Source of the DNA: Lithodes maja
Lineage: Eukaryota > Arthropoda > Malacostraca > Decapoda > Lithodidae
Assembly (NCBI GenBank): GCA_037953745.1
Contig: JBAKBP010000701.1
Span: forward strand, 186,001-250,000
Direction: 5' to 3'
DNA: 64,000 bases
Positions 1-11,102 of this stretch are shown piece by piece. Each line of letters starts with the position of its first letter. Within the stretch, counting starts at the first letter, position 1. Below the pieces are notes generated by a model, which did no database searches, had not been told where the DNA came from, and saw nothing but the letters and a program-made list of their open reading frames with translations. Made by a program: the position numbers and the translations under genes.

Positions 1-441
1 GCATTAGGTTGCTTGCGCGCATTGCAGCGGAAATTGTCTAACGAACCGAGCACGCGCCAGGCGTATGACGATGTATTTCGGAGTTATGAAGATAGGGGCT
101 TTATTGAGAGAGTCGATGTCAAGGAACCGATTAAGAAGGGTAGGGTTCACTATCTGGCCCATCATGGAGTAAGAAAAGACAGCGTCACCACACCAATACG
201 GGTGGTGTATGACTGCTCTGCCCATCAAGGTCAACAACCCAGTCTAAATGACTGCCTGTTGACAGGTCCGTCCATGGTGTCAGACCTGTCCCAACATCTA
301 TTGCGGTTTAGGCTGGGGAAGTACGCCTATACCAGTGACATCGAGAAAGCATTCTTGATGGTCAAGCTAAAGGAGGAAGATAGAGATGTTACCCGCTTTC
401 TTTGGTTCAGCGACATTAGCGACTCTGAAAGTCCGGTCATA
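1..441 (+). pseudogene. BEL/Pao retrotransposon reverse transcriptase, N-terminal part
   Basis: The reading frame from base 13 shows the BEL/Pao reverse transcriptase signature: a YDCSA block near 208-222, then SDIEKAF and RFLWF blocks in the expected order. In a complete element this enzyme copies the element RNA into DNA. The frame is cut at about 441, where the inverted right end of a DIRS element begins; the same domain resumes at 1502. The left end of the BEL element lies outside the window. Family assignment rests on motif order and on the downstream RNase H and integrase pieces (2269-2390, 24510-25749), which read as one element once the insertions are set aside. Confidence 0.85.
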
Positions 442-1501
442 ATTATAGGTTTGACTCCTGTAAGGAGATAAAGAAAACCTAATATTTAGTAGTGGCCCCG
501 TAATCATTGACGAACATGCCTATTACATAAGGCATCCTCTTCAAACACTAATTCGCCGTAGTTTGAATCTACCGCGCAGAGCATTTAAAAACTGAGGAGC
601 CTTCATCATGAGCGCACGCGACCTCACTCATGGCTTCAGTCATTATGAATTGGGTTCTCACTACGAAAAAACTTCGTAAAAAATAAAAAACAAAAAGAAA
701 ATAAGAATAACTATCTAATAAGCTTTCCATCATATCGTGGATGTACTTGTGTGGATCTCTGACCAGACGCTGATTCAGGCGTCATTCCTCCTTCACTGAC
801 ATATCAAGTAAACCAAGATCCTTAATACATCAACGAATGGGAAGGGGACGGTCGGGAGGGCCCCAGTCGTCAATGATTACGGGGCCACTACTAAATATTA
901 GGTTTTCTTTATCTCCTTACAGGAGTCAAACCTATAATTTATTAGTGGCCCCTCCATCATTGACGAACATGCCTGATTCTAAGACTGGAGGGGGACATTC
1001 GTAATCATATCATAACTCTAGAAAAGTAGATAATAAAAACAACCACATAGTATTCTTATTCTTGAAAAAATTATATTTAATCATTGGCATCGCCGATATA
1101 TCTATCACCAGATAGATAGATAGGCAGGTGCGTGCTTCAAAGAAGCCTGCCTGACAAAATGGGTAACCCTAAAGATTCTGAACACAGATCTGTAGTTACA
1201 AAGGCACCCCACTCAACGAGTGGTGACAAAAATAACAAGTTATAAGCTTATATGTGCACATCATAAACCCCAACATAATCGTGGAGATAAATCGCAAAGG
1301 ATCTCCACTGATTCTAAAATTAAATTGCTTTCGCAGTTAACACTACTATAACAACTCTGTTGTTTTGTACTAACATTGTACTAGCATAATTTCTCTGAGA
1401 AAATTTTATATCACATTAACCTTACATTTGTATCACAGCTCTCATACTCCGGCGGGGTCTAGGGTGTCCTATGTCAACTGACTGCACCCCCCCCCCCCCC
1501 C
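442..1501 (-). mobile_element. Truncated DIRS1-type element, right end only (DIRS-a)
   Basis: On the - strand this holds, in order, part of the noncoding right region (about 1501-970), the ICR (about 868-970) and the complete right inverted terminal repeat ending at 442. It has no gag, pol or recombinase. It is colinear with the right end of the full-length DIRS at 55400-56463. The lost side ends in a run of about 15 C (1487-1501), which matches a G-run on the other strand of full-length copies (about 55411). It splits the BEL reverse transcriptase. Confidence 0.85.
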
Positions 1502-2003
1502 TCTTTGGGGCCACGTGTTCACAGTTTTTGTTAAATGCCACAATAAAAAAACATCTAGCTGATACTCATGAGGACACAAGTAAACTATCTCGCGGATTAT
1601 ATATAGACAATTTGCAGGGTTCTAGCGATAGTCAGGATGATTTGTTATATACATACTGGCAAGAACGCATATTGTTTGCGGATGCACATCTATTTCTCCG
1701 TGAGTGGGTTACTAATAGTGAAGATCTTCAGAGTTTGATACAGGTGGACGGTACGGCATCTCTTAACCAGGAAAAGTCCAGAAATTTGGGGATGATCTGG
1801 CAACCTAAACATGACATACTAACTTTTCAAACAAGGTCTTTTGCTCAGCAGACAGGAGCGCACACAAAAAGAAGTCTGTTGAGCAAAGTTGCGCAATTTT
1901 TTTATCCTTTGGGTCTAGCATTACCCGTTACCATAAGAGCTAGGATTCCAATGCAGGAAGTTTGGAGACTTAAAATAGGATGGGATGACAATTTGCCCGA
2001 GGA

Positions 2004-2007
<4 letters not shown>
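1502..2007 (+). pseudogene. BEL/Pao reverse transcriptase, C-terminal part
   Basis: The reading frame resumes the BEL/Pao RT with FGATCSQFLLNATI, followed by the catalytic LYIDNLQGS block (the YxDD position; a D-N pair occurs in this superfamily) and the thumb/connection region to about LPEDL. It continues the frame broken at 441 with only a few residues missing. A run of AAT triplets at about 2008 marks the tail of an inserted SINE, so the open frame beyond this point (a run of Asn) is not element coding. Confidence 0.85.
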
Positions 2008-2041
<34 letters not shown>

Positions 2042-2268
2042 GTTCTTAAAGCTAGCGCATGCTAAGCTAGCTAAGGATAGCTCAATAAGGCCGATTAGGC
2101 GTATTTCCATTGGGGTCCTGTACTACTATCCCATCCCTTTGCTCATGAGGGATGGTAACGACTCAGTGCTTGTGAAAAATCTTTAATGCGCCGAGCGTGG
2201 GCGCGAACCCGGGCCTTCTGGGTGGAAGTCCGAGACGCTAGTCACTACACCAAGCGAGCCGCTTGGGA
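2008..2268 (-). mobile_element. tRNA-derived SINE with (TTA)n tail
   Basis: Read on the - strand, this starts with a tRNA-like head (about 2265-2195) holding an A-box-like TGGTGTAGTGA and a B-box-like GGTTCGCGCCC (one mismatch to the consensus). A roughly 150-bp body of unknown origin follows, then a (TTA)n tail at 2041-2008. It sits between BEL RT and BEL RNase H. No target-site duplication could be made out. Structure is clear; the parent tRNA is uncertain (Gly- or Glu-like). Confidence 0.75.
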
Positions 2269-2390
2269 CATTGTTGTTGAATGAGTATGCCATCCTATGT
2301 ACTAAACCTATACCTCGTAAAGTGGCGGCGTTCGGTGACGTTACGTTACACACGTTTTGCGATGCTAGCGCCACGGCATACGGGGTAGCC
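2269..2390 (+). pseudogene. BEL/Pao RNase H, N-terminal fragment
   Basis: One frame reads through IPRKVAAF and then HTFCDASATAYGVA, the first catalytic Asp block of BEL/Pao RNase H. RNase H removes the RNA strand during reverse transcription. The frame stops at an AT dinucleotide (2391-2392) where the 22-kb DIRS complex starts. It resumes in phase at 24510. Confidence 0.85.
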
Positions 2391-2392
2391 AT

Positions 2393-2745
2393 TATAGGTT
2401 TGACTCCTGCAAGGAGATAAAGAAAACCTAATATTTAGTAGTGGCCCCGTAATCATTGACGATTATGCCTATTACATAAGGCCTCCTCTTCAAATACTCG
2501 TTTACCGTAGTTTGAATCTACCGCGCAGAGCATAAAAAATTTGAGGAGCCTTCATCATGAGTGCACGCAACCTCACTCATGGTTCTGTCATTATGAAATT
2601 GGGTTCTCACTACGAAAAAACTTCGTAACAAATAATAAATAAAAAGAAAATAAGAATAACTATTCATAAGCTTTCCATATACTCGTGGATGTACTTTGTG
2701 GATATTTGACCAGACGCTGACTTCAGGCGTCATACTTCCTTCACT
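2393..2745 (-). repeat. DIRS-b right inverted terminal repeat
   Basis: This is the reverse-oriented right terminus, matching 56110-56463 of the full-length copy. Its inner roughly 300 bp are an inverted copy of the left terminal repeat. The outermost roughly 50 bp (GGTTTGACTCCTG and inward) are unique to the right end. Confidence 0.85.
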
Positions 2746-2814
2746 GACATATCAAGTAAACCAAAATCCTTAATACATCAACGAATGGGAAGGGGATGGT
2801 CGGGAGGGCCCCAG

Positions 2815-2914
2815 TCGTCAATGATTACGGGGCCAATACTAAATATTAGGTTTTCTTTATCTCCTTGCAGGAGTCAAACCTATAATTTATTAGTGGCCCC
2901 TCCATCATTGACGA
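2815..2914 (-). repeat. DIRS-b internal complementary region (ICR)
   Basis: About 100 bp made of two halves. One is complementary to the outer right end, the other to the outer left end (TTATTAGTGGCCCC), and they meet at ATAATTTATT. This is the ICR proposed to template end joining when DIRS cDNA circularises. 2915-3052 is a short tail of the noncoding right region, cut at 3053 by nested copy N1. Confidence 0.85.
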
Positions 2915-3054
2915 TTATGCCTGATATCTAAGACTGGAGGGGGACATTCGTATTCATATCATAACTCTAGCAAAAGCAGATAATCAAACCACCACATAGT
3001 ATTCTTACTTTGTAAAAAAGATATATTATTGCGCATAAACTTTATACAGCATAT

Positions 3055-3362
3055 TTATTAGTGGCCCCTCCATCATTGACAAACATGCCTATTACATAAG
3101 GCATCCTCTTCAAACACTAATCCGCCGTAGTTTGAATCTACCGCGCAGAGCATTTAAAATCTGAGGAGCCTTCATCATGAGCGCACGCGACCTCACTCAT
3201 GGCTTCAGTCATTATGAATTGGGTTCTCACTACGAAAAAACTTCGTAAAAAAGAAAAAGAAAAAGAAAATAAGAATAACTATCCAATAAGCTTTCCATCA
3301 TATCGTGGATGTACTTGTGTGGATCTTTGACCAGACGCTGATTCAGGCGTCATTCTTCCTTC
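3055..3362 (+). repeat. N1 left inverted terminal repeat
   Basis: Begins TTATTAGTGGCCCCTCC and ends near CATTCTTCCTTC. It is the inverted counterpart of the inner part of the right repeat. The same roughly 307-bp sequence opens the other DIRS copies (47541-47847 on +, 21047-20740 and 24507-24200 on -). Confidence 0.85.
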
Positions 3363-3942
3363 TCTGCTCTGCGATCAGCCGGCCCGGACGTGTCTCTCCA
3401 CGCTCCGCTGGTTCCGCATTTGCTGCGTCCCTAGTGAGTTTTTTCTCATTTGTTTACTCCGGGATGTATCGAGTAAGGTTAGGATATGCGTAGCAGGAGT
3501 GTCCTGGGCTGGTTGCCCGCAGTGCAGTGTATTTTGGGTCGTGTGTTTGGGGCATCTATTTCGGATGTACCCTCGTGGTCCGGTTGTGGACAGGTGAACT
3601 TTTTCACAGTTAGCTAGCTTTGTGATGCAGGCGGCTTTCATTACGCGTTATTGCTTCCTTTTATCTTTCTGATGAGGTAGCGTATTTTTGCTGACGTTCC
3701 CAGCGTATTTTTCTTCACTTAGTGAAGTTTTTTCTGGGTCCCGAGTCAGTTCTTCCCTTTGCCGGAAGTATTTGCTACAGTGGTGTGTTGGCGGTGGTTC
3801 CTGTTGTGATATAATTCAGTGCTTTTTGTTTATATTCCGACATGTTAATGTTATCCGTCTGCCTAGGCCTAGCCAGCCTCTCGTAGCTTTACCACATATA
3901 CAAGTGTTATTGATTTATTTTCTAAATATGTACTACTGTGTG

Positions 3943-4067
3943 ATGTGTGTCCTGGTTTAGTTGTGTATTGGCTAATTCCACGGACTATTTATGTGTCCTG
4001 GGTTAGTTGTGTATTGGCTAATTCCACGGACTATGTTGGGCCCGGCGTTAGTTGTGTTTTGGCTACG
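3943..4067 (+). repeat. Tandem repeat of about 52 bp in the DIRS leader
   Basis: Units run from GTGTCCTGG through TTAGTTGTGT(A/T)TTGGCTAATTCC. About three units occur here, three in the full-length DIRS (about 48441-48590), two in N2 (about 20040-20160, inverted) and one in the DIRS-b leader (about 23550-23610, inverted). Unit number varies by copy. Confidence 0.75.
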
Positions 4068-4375
4068 CCTCGGTCCGGTGGTGCGTTCAGATGGTATCTG
4101 GACGGGGTGGGTTTTTTCCGGCGGGTTTTTCTCGGTTTCACCTTGATAACCCCGGCTGGTTGCCGAGTTTTGGCCACGCGTGGTTTAAAAACAGGCTTGT
4201 TTCCCCGGCGAGTGGGTGTCTGTGGCTCCCCAGGACTGCGTCTCTGGGGTGCCTGTTTCAGGCTCCTTATGATTCCCGGCGGGTTGGCTGTACCCATCTA
4301 ACAGTGTTCATACAGACACGTGTTGTTTGTAGTTTTTTCGGTTTTGCAAAGCCATTATAAAACTATTCTGTTGTT

Positions 4376-7300
4376 GTATTTCCTCCCCGGCGATCTTTTA
4401 CAAAGCAGTGGGGTTAGGAACAATTGGGGTTAACTTTTAAACTTTAAATCACCCGGCGGGTGCAACCTGGAAGGGTGGGATGCCCGAATTTGCAAAATTC
4501 AGTTTAGTTGACCAGACAATTGAGGGATGCATTGTGTATCGCCTCCTTCAACATACGGCGCTTTAGGGCACAATTGGGGTTAACGTTTTTTAAACTAATA
4601 TTCACACCCGGCGGGTGCTCCTTGGAGGGATGGGAATAACGAATTTACAATTCAGTTAGTTAACCAGACAATTGAGGGATACGTTTTGTATCGCCGCCTT
4701 CAACATACGGCGATCTAAAAAGATACTTCGGGAGAAGTTAGATCTCGTATATTTGTCAGGCTTCCCAGTTTTTGATCTACGAGATAATTCGGGGGCCGGC
4801 GTCTTTTTTAGTTTTTTTTTTTCCAAAATTGAATCTTGAAACAAACACCACCGGAAAGACTTAATCAGTTATAAACGCCATGCTGGTCTTTATATATTAT
4901 GTCAGAGGGTATTTATAAATCTTTTGGACAAATTAAGATATTCTGAAATCTTTTACTTAGGAAACCCCACCGTGTAGCAAGCTGTAGTCGTTGAGTATTA
5001 CGTCTCGTTACCCGGCGGGTTATTTAACACTTGTGTGCGAACATGTTTGGGTTAACCTTATGAGCATTAATTCCTGGAAATTTTCTTTTTTTCCAGAGCT
5101 GGGTCCCGGCGGGTCTATGCAGAACCTGGAGTAAGTATCCCACCAGTCTCTGTCATGGCTACCTTTGCCCCGGTTTTTGCTTTATGCATTACGCCCTCCT
5201 GTTCAGGTATCCCTATTTTTGCGCACACCCTTTGTATAAAATGTGTTAAAATGTCTCGTTTGGTGTGGGTTACCTTTCCGGCGTTTTTTCTCGTTGCTCC
5301 GAGAACACCGTTTTAGTTTACCGAGTTTTAGTCAGGATGGCTCAAAATAGGTAAGTTACCCCGACGAGTTTGGTCGCTTGAGGGCTCATAAGAAACTGCG
5401 TTTTCTGTGGTCGAGCCTGGGATTAGGCTTCCTGTGTTATTCATTGCTTTATGTATTACGCCCTCCTGTAATGTATAGTTTAGTGTGGGTTACCTTTCCG
5501 GCGTTTTTCTCGTTGCTCCGAGAACACCGTTTTTGTTTACCGAGTTTTAGTCAGGATGGCTAAAATAGGTAAGTTACCCCGACGTGTTTGGTCGCTTGAG
5601 GGCTCATCAGAAACTGCGTTTTCTATGGTCGAGCCTGGGATCAGGCTTCCTGAGTTATTCCCGTCGAGGGGGGCTCCACTCAGTTTTCTAGGTGATCAGG
5701 CTGACACCTGTTGGACTTGGTTTTCTCTGCTTTTCAAAGCCATTGAATCAATGCTGTCTGTTTGTTTGGTCTTTACCTCCCGGCGACCTTTTTACAAAGA
5801 GGTCTGGGGCAGGTATAATTTGTTTGACATTGCATATAAAACCCGGCGGTTGTACCTTCAGGTGGTTATATTAACGGATTTGCGATTAGAGATAATTTGC
5901 CAAACAATTGATTGATACAATAGGGTATCACGGCCTTCAAGACGGCGATCTATGAGGGCTTCTAGGAGAAGCCGGATTAGAGATTAAGATAGGCTTAGAC
6001 TTTTTATGGGATAAAAAGATGCCTGAATATTACTAGTGTTTCAAGTGTAAAGGGATACTTGAAAGACTTCATCTTTAATAAAGATATGCTTCATCTTTAT
6101 GAGGATTAAGAAGTTATGCTTAATTCTTTTGGACAGGTAAAAGATATGCTGAAATCTTTAATAAGCCATTGAAACAATGCCGTTTGTTTGTTTAGTCTTT
6201 CCCTCCCGGCGACCTTTTTACGAAGAGGTCTGAGGCAGGTACAATTGGTTTGACATTGCATATAAAACCCGGCAGTTGTACCTTTGGGTGGTTATATTAA
6301 CTGATTTGCAATTCGCGATATTTGTATTTCCTCCCCGGCGATCTTTTACAAAGAAGTGGGGTTAGGAACAATTGGGGTTAACTTTTAAATTTTAAATCAC
6401 CCGGCGGGTGCAACCTGGAAGGGTGGGATGCCCGAATTTGCAAAATTCAGTTTAGTTGACCAGACAATTGAGGGATGCATTGTGTATCGCCTCCTTCAAC
6501 ATACGGCGCTTTAGGGCACAATTGGGGTTAACGTTTTTTAAACTAATATTCACACCCGGCGGGTGCTCCTTGGAGGGATGGGAATAACTAATTTACAATT
6601 CAGTTAGTTAACCAGACAATTGAGGGATACGTTTTGTATCGCCGCCTTCAACATACGGCGATCTAAAAAGATACTTCGGGAGAAGTTAGATCTCGTATAT
6701 TTGTCAGGCTTCCCAGTTTTTGATCTACGAGATAATTCGGGGGCCGGCGTCTTTTTTAGTTTTTTTTTTCCTCCAAAATTGAATCTTGAAACAAACACCA
6801 CCGGAAAGACTTAATCAGTTATAAACGCCATGCTGGTCTTTATATATTATGTCAGAGGGTATTCATAAATCTTTTGGACAAATTAAGATATTCTGAAATC
6901 TTTTACTTAGGAAACCCCACCGCGTAGCGAGCTGTAGTCGTTGAGTATTACGTCTTGTTACCCGGCCGGTTATTTAACACTTGTGTGCGAACATGTTTGG
7001 GTTAACCTTATGAGCATTAATTCCTGGAAATTTTCTTTTTTTCCAGAGCTGGGTCCCGGCGGGTCTATGCAGAACCTGGAGTAAGTATCCTACCAGTCTC
7101 TGTCATGGCTACCTTTGCCCCGGTTTTTGCTTTATGCATTACGCCCTCCTGTTCAGGTATCCCTATTTTTGCGCACACCCTTTGTATAAATTGTGTTAAA
7201 ATGTCTCGTTTGGTGTGGGTTACCTTTCCGGCGTTTTTTCTCGTTGCTCCGAGAACACCGTTTTTGTTTACCGAGTTTTAGTCAGGATGGCTCAAAATAG

Positions 7301-8270
7301 GTAAGTTACGCCGACGAGTTTGGTCGCTTGAGGGCTCATAAGAAACTGCGTTTTCTGTGGTCGAGCCTGGGATCAGGCTTCCTGTGTTATTCATTGCTTT
7401 ATGCATTACGCCCTCCTGTAATGTATAGTTTAGTGTGGGTTACCTTTCCGGCGTTTTTCTCGTTGCTCCGAGAACACCGTTTTTGTTTACCGAGTTTTAG
7501 TCAGGATGGCTAAAATAGGTAAGTTACCCCGACGAGTATAGTCGCTTGAGGGCTCATCAGAAACTGCGTTTTCTATGGTCGAGCCTGGGATCAGGCTTCC
7601 TGGGTTATTCCCGTCGAGGGGGGCTCCACACAGTTTTCTAGGTGATCAGGCTGACACCTGTTGGACTTGGTTTTCTCTGCTTTTCAAAGAAACAATGCTG
7701 TCTGTTTGTTTGGTCTTTACCTCCCGGCGACCTTTTTACAAAGAGGTCTGGGGCAGGTATAATTGGTTTGACATTGCATATAAAACCCGGCGGTTGTACC
7801 TTCGGGTGGTTATATTAACGGATTTGCGATTCGAGATAATTTGCCAAACAATTGATTGATACAATAGGGTATCACGGCCTTCAAGACGGCGATCTATGAG
7901 GGCTTCTGGGAGAAGACGGATTAGAGATTAAGATAGGCTTTGACTTTTTATGGGATAAAAAGATGCCTGAATCTTACTAGTGTTTCAAGTGTAAAGGGAT
8001 ACTTGAAAGACTTCATCTTTAATAAAGATATGCTTCATCTTTATGAGGATTAAGAAGTTATGCTTAATTCTTTTGGACAAGTAAATGATATTCTGAAATC
8101 TTTACTAAGCCATTGAAACAATGCTGTCTGTTTGTTTGGTCTTTACCTCCCGGCGACCTTTTTACAAAGAGGTCTGGGGCAGGTATAATTGGTTTGACAT
8201 TGCATATAAAACCCGGCGGTTGTACCTTCGGGTGGTTATATTAACGGATTTGCGATTCGAGATAATTTGC
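4376..8270 (+). repeat. Tandem duplication of a 1.95-kb leader segment in N1
   Basis: Copy 1 is about 4376-6323 and copy 2 about 6324-8270. The start motif TTTCCTCCCCGGCGATC recurs 1,948 bp later. A further partial unit runs to about 8540. Each unit contains a stub of the gag start (about 5156-5250 and 7106-7200) before diverging back into leader sequence, so the leader swallowed a gag fragment before duplicating. N2 carries only one unit, which explains most of the roughly 2-kb difference between the leaders. Confidence 0.75.
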
Positions 8271-8354
8271 CAAACAATTGATTGATACAATAGTGTATCA
8301 CGGCCTTCAAGACGGCGATCTATGAGGGCTTCTGGGAGAAGCCAGATTAGAGAT

Positions 8355-8545
8355 TAAGATAGGCTTAGACTTTTTATGGGATAAAAAGATGCCGGAATCT
8401 TACTAGTGTTTCAAGTGTAAAGGGATACTTGAAAGACTTCATCTTTAATAAAGATATGCTTCATCTTTATGAGGATTCAGAAGATATGCTTAAATCTTCT
8501 GGACAGGTAAAGATATGCTGAAATCTTTAATATGAAACTAAAGGA
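8355..8545 (+). repeat. Cluster of short A/T hairpins in the DIRS leader
   Basis: Successive short inverted repeats share a TATGCT-like loop, for example AAGATATGCTTAAATCTT and AAAGATATGCTGAAATCTTT. Stem sequences differ between units while pairing is kept. Related clusters lie at about 5960-6165 and 7930-8110, and inverted in N2 at about 17560-17740 and 17990-18170. Only a short version is seen in the full-length DIRS near 49240-49310. Confidence 0.6.
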
Positions 8546-8821
8546 CAACGAAAAGTAGTGGTGGAGTGCTACAGTTCGTTGACCGGCGGTTTTGAGGCAC
8601 ATATTTTGTACCATTTTTTGGGTGTAACCCTATGAGCATTAATCCCCGGAAATTTTTCTTTCCAGGGCGGAGTACCGGTGTTGCACCAGGTGACCAGGTA
8701 GTTCCCGGGGGCGGGGTAGTTTTCCCCCAGTCTCTGTCGTGTCGGCACTTGAACCTCTCATTGCTGTATGTTCAACACCGTTTAGCTCAGGTAGCCCTAT
8801 CTTATTTTTATTTGTTAATGA

Positions 8822-8980
8822 AATAATTTAATAGCTGAATCATAATAAACATAAATATTTTCTATGATTATATTATGATAATATTGTGTTTATTTAGAGT
8901 AATTTATTTTAATACAATTAAATATAAATTACATTAATTAGTATACTTTATGATTTTGCTCACCAGCTCTGCTTTCAATG
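8822..8980. mobile_element. AT-rich insert flanked by a 9-bp direct repeat
   Basis: About 159 bp of A/T-rich noncoding DNA lies between copies of TGTTAATGA (8813-8821 and 8981-8989), which looks like a target duplication. It breaks the decayed gag start of N1. The same insert occurs in N2 (about 17108-17262), with one mutation in a flanking repeat. No terminal inverted repeat or coding capacity is visible. Confidence 0.5.
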
Positions 8981-8999
8981 TGTTAATGAGCTATGGGAG

Positions 9000-9424
9000 C
9001 TTTTAATTATCATAAACCTTTACGGGACTCGGACGAGGGCTCCCATTCAGGGAGTATACCGAGTTCGCAAGCGAGGGACAGCCACAGCCAAGGTGTATGG
9101 CGATACTCACAGTCGTACCTCACCCGCCGGACGATAACGCCGGCGGGCGGACCTGACGCTCTGATGACTGACGAGAACAGGTTGAGTTCCATTTATCTAT
9201 TTTCCGCCGCCAGACGCGTCTCTAATGTGCCACGTAGTCAACAAACTACAGGATTAGCGAGGCGTAGTCTCGCTAATCGCGCCCCTGTGGCCGGCGCAGT
9301 GTGGTACCAGCATTTGAACACGTGGTGCCCGCACCCAGTGTCACTCCTGGTCGGGTTGTTCCACTTAGAACACAATTGGCACCCTAGAAACCTCGCGGAC
9401 TTGTTCATTTTGGACATTCAGTAG
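9000..9424 (+). pseudogene. DIRS gag to pol C-terminus deletion fusion (N1)
   Basis: The frame from 8993 carries a mid-gag motif (GVWRYSQ) that joins at about 9112 directly to YLTRRTITPAGG, the region downstream of RNase H in the intact pol. The joint removes the rest of gag, all of RT and all of RNase H. The downstream part corresponds to the conserved post-RNase H region that in DIRS1 elements is often assigned to a methyltransferase-like domain; I see no clear catalytic motif. It ends at TAG (about 9422-9424), where N2 has a Glu codon. Confidence 0.75.
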
Positions 9425-10298
9425 GCCAAGTGGCTAGCACCATATGGTAGTGACGTGACCAAGATATTCACGAATCAATATACCCAGTCTACAAAGCGAC
9501 AGTTTCAATCGCATTGGAAAGCTTTTACGTCTCGGATTCTTAGAACAAAACAAACTGTGCCCTCGGTGGCGTTGGTTGTTTATTATTTAATTTATCTGTT
9601 CATGCAGAAACATTTATCTGAGAGTGATTTATGTGGGCAGGTTTTAAACTCCGCCCACCTCCCCGTCAGCTCAGGCCTACATGGTCTCTGGACAAAGCAT
9701 CGTCGTTATTCTCGTTCCCGTATGTACCAAAGACTGCAGATTTTACAAAAGGGCAGTATTCCTTATGGCTTTGGCTACCGGGAACAGAGTATTTGAGCTG
9801 GCGGCGATGAGCAACGCACCTAATTGCCTCAGGTTTGATAGGCTTCATGAGTGTATTCACATTGCTCCTTCCCCAGGATTCATAGCCAAGATTGAGCACA
9901 GTGAACACGTGTTTTCAGAGTTCACGGTGCCGGCGTTAAACAGGGGAAAGGTGCACCATCTTTTTTGCCCAGTGCAAGCTCTAACCAAATATTTAAGAGT
10001 GGCACCTCTAAATCACCAGGGTGCTTTATGGGTCGCAAGTCCGGGTGAACGCTTGATGGAGCGTACACTGGCTTCTCTCTTGGTCGAGGACTTTAAAGAG
10101 AAGAATCCCGGCGTTGTGGGTAAGACCCACGATTTACGCAAGGGGACAGCCTCTTTACATTTCCTTAATAATCTTTCGGTAGAAGTTATTACATCCACAC
10201 AGTTGTGGGCCTCTAATCAGGAGTATTTGCCTCAATACCTTTCAGTAGCTCTGGACAAACCTTCCTTGCCATGTATAGCTTTACGGCAGAGGGTCTAG
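9425..10298 (+). pseudogene. DIRS tyrosine recombinase, decayed copy in N1
   Basis: The N-terminal SAM-like core (NQYTQSTKRQFQSHW) is in one frame to about 9796. After a frameshift shared with N2, the catalytic domain runs 9681-10298: Arg in ATGNR, the HDLR box (H-x-x-R), and a nucleophile-region motif EYLPQYL. In a complete DIRS this enzyme recombines the circular DNA intermediate with the target. The catalytic residues look intact, but the frame is broken and a stop sits near 9422. Confidence 0.8.
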
Positions 10299-11001
10299 GT
10301 GGCCCTTTTAGTCACGTTTTGTTTAATTTCAAGAAAAAGGGGGAGGGGGGGAGGGTGCAGTCAGTGTGACATAGGACACCCTAGACCCCTCCGGAGTATG
10401 TGTTCGGAACATACGAGCTGTGATACTGGTTGTAGGCATTGTATTATAAAATTTCTCTGTAGTATTCATTGCAGGAAATTGTGCTAAAGGCCAATAGTAG
10501 TGTTACAACAATTCTTGTTGTAAGTAGCTTTGGCTGTGAAGCAATAGATTTTTGAGAAATCTCGGTAGTTGCAACTACGACTTTTACTTTTGAAGTAATT
10601 ACTTCTGCATAAGTACACAAGTTCAGTACTTCTACGAATGTACAAGAATTCATTTATGTTTGGTTATATTTTTAGGAATATATCCACTAGTTAATGGGGT
10701 TTATATGTGCACATGTAAACTTATAAGTTTTTAGTTTTCACCACTTACTTTAAGTGGGGTGCCTTCTTAACTAGCAGATCTGTGCACAGAGTCTCAGAGT
10801 TAACCCTTTTTCAAGCAAGCTTCTTTGAAGCACGCTCCTGCTTGTACCCCTTTTTGAAGATTTAGGCTGTATAAAGTTTATGCACCCGAATATCTCTTTT
10901 TTACAAAAGTAAGAATACTATGTGGTTGTTTGATTATCTGCTTTTCTAGAGTTATGATATGATTACGAATGTCCCCCTCCAGTCTTAGAAATCAGGCATG
11001 T
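10299..11001 (+). other. DIRS noncoding right region (N1)
   Basis: No coding capacity. It contains a G-rich run (about 10337-10360), a hairpin-forming CCACTTACTTTAAGTGG and a conserved stretch leading to GGACATTCG-type sequence before the ICR. It keeps an empty TTAA (10321-10324) at the site filled by a MITE in the full-length copy (55089-55392). Confidence 0.6.
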
Positions 11002-11102
11002 TCGTCAATGATGGAGGGGCCACTAATAAATTATAGGTTTGACTCCTGTAAGGAGATAAAGAAAACCTAATATTTAATAGTGGCCCCGTAATCATTGACG
11101 AC
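11002..11102 (+). repeat. N1 internal complementary region
   Basis: TCGTCAATGATGGAGG through CCACTAATAAATTATAGG to CATTGACGA. The first part complements the element's left end and the second its right end, as in the other DIRS copies. Confidence 0.85.

Noticed and set aside
2008..2048. Poly-Asn tail in the BEL protein
   Set aside because: It is the AAT-repeat tail of the inserted SINE read in frame.
2195..2265. True tRNA genes at the tRNA-like units (2195-2265, 26330-26402, 27420-27505, 31295-31378, 60650-60725, 61172-61247)
   Set aside because: A and B boxes are present, but acceptor and anticodon arms do not pair convincingly, and each unit sits inside a repeat.
3660..3700. Hammerhead-like CTGATGAG in the DIRS leader
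   Set aside because: No GAAA partner strand follows within a plausible stem II distance here or at 48157.
3305..8826. Small open frames throughout the DIRS leaders
   Set aside because: They are not conserved in frame between N1, N2, DIRS-b and DIRS-c and lack recognisable domains.
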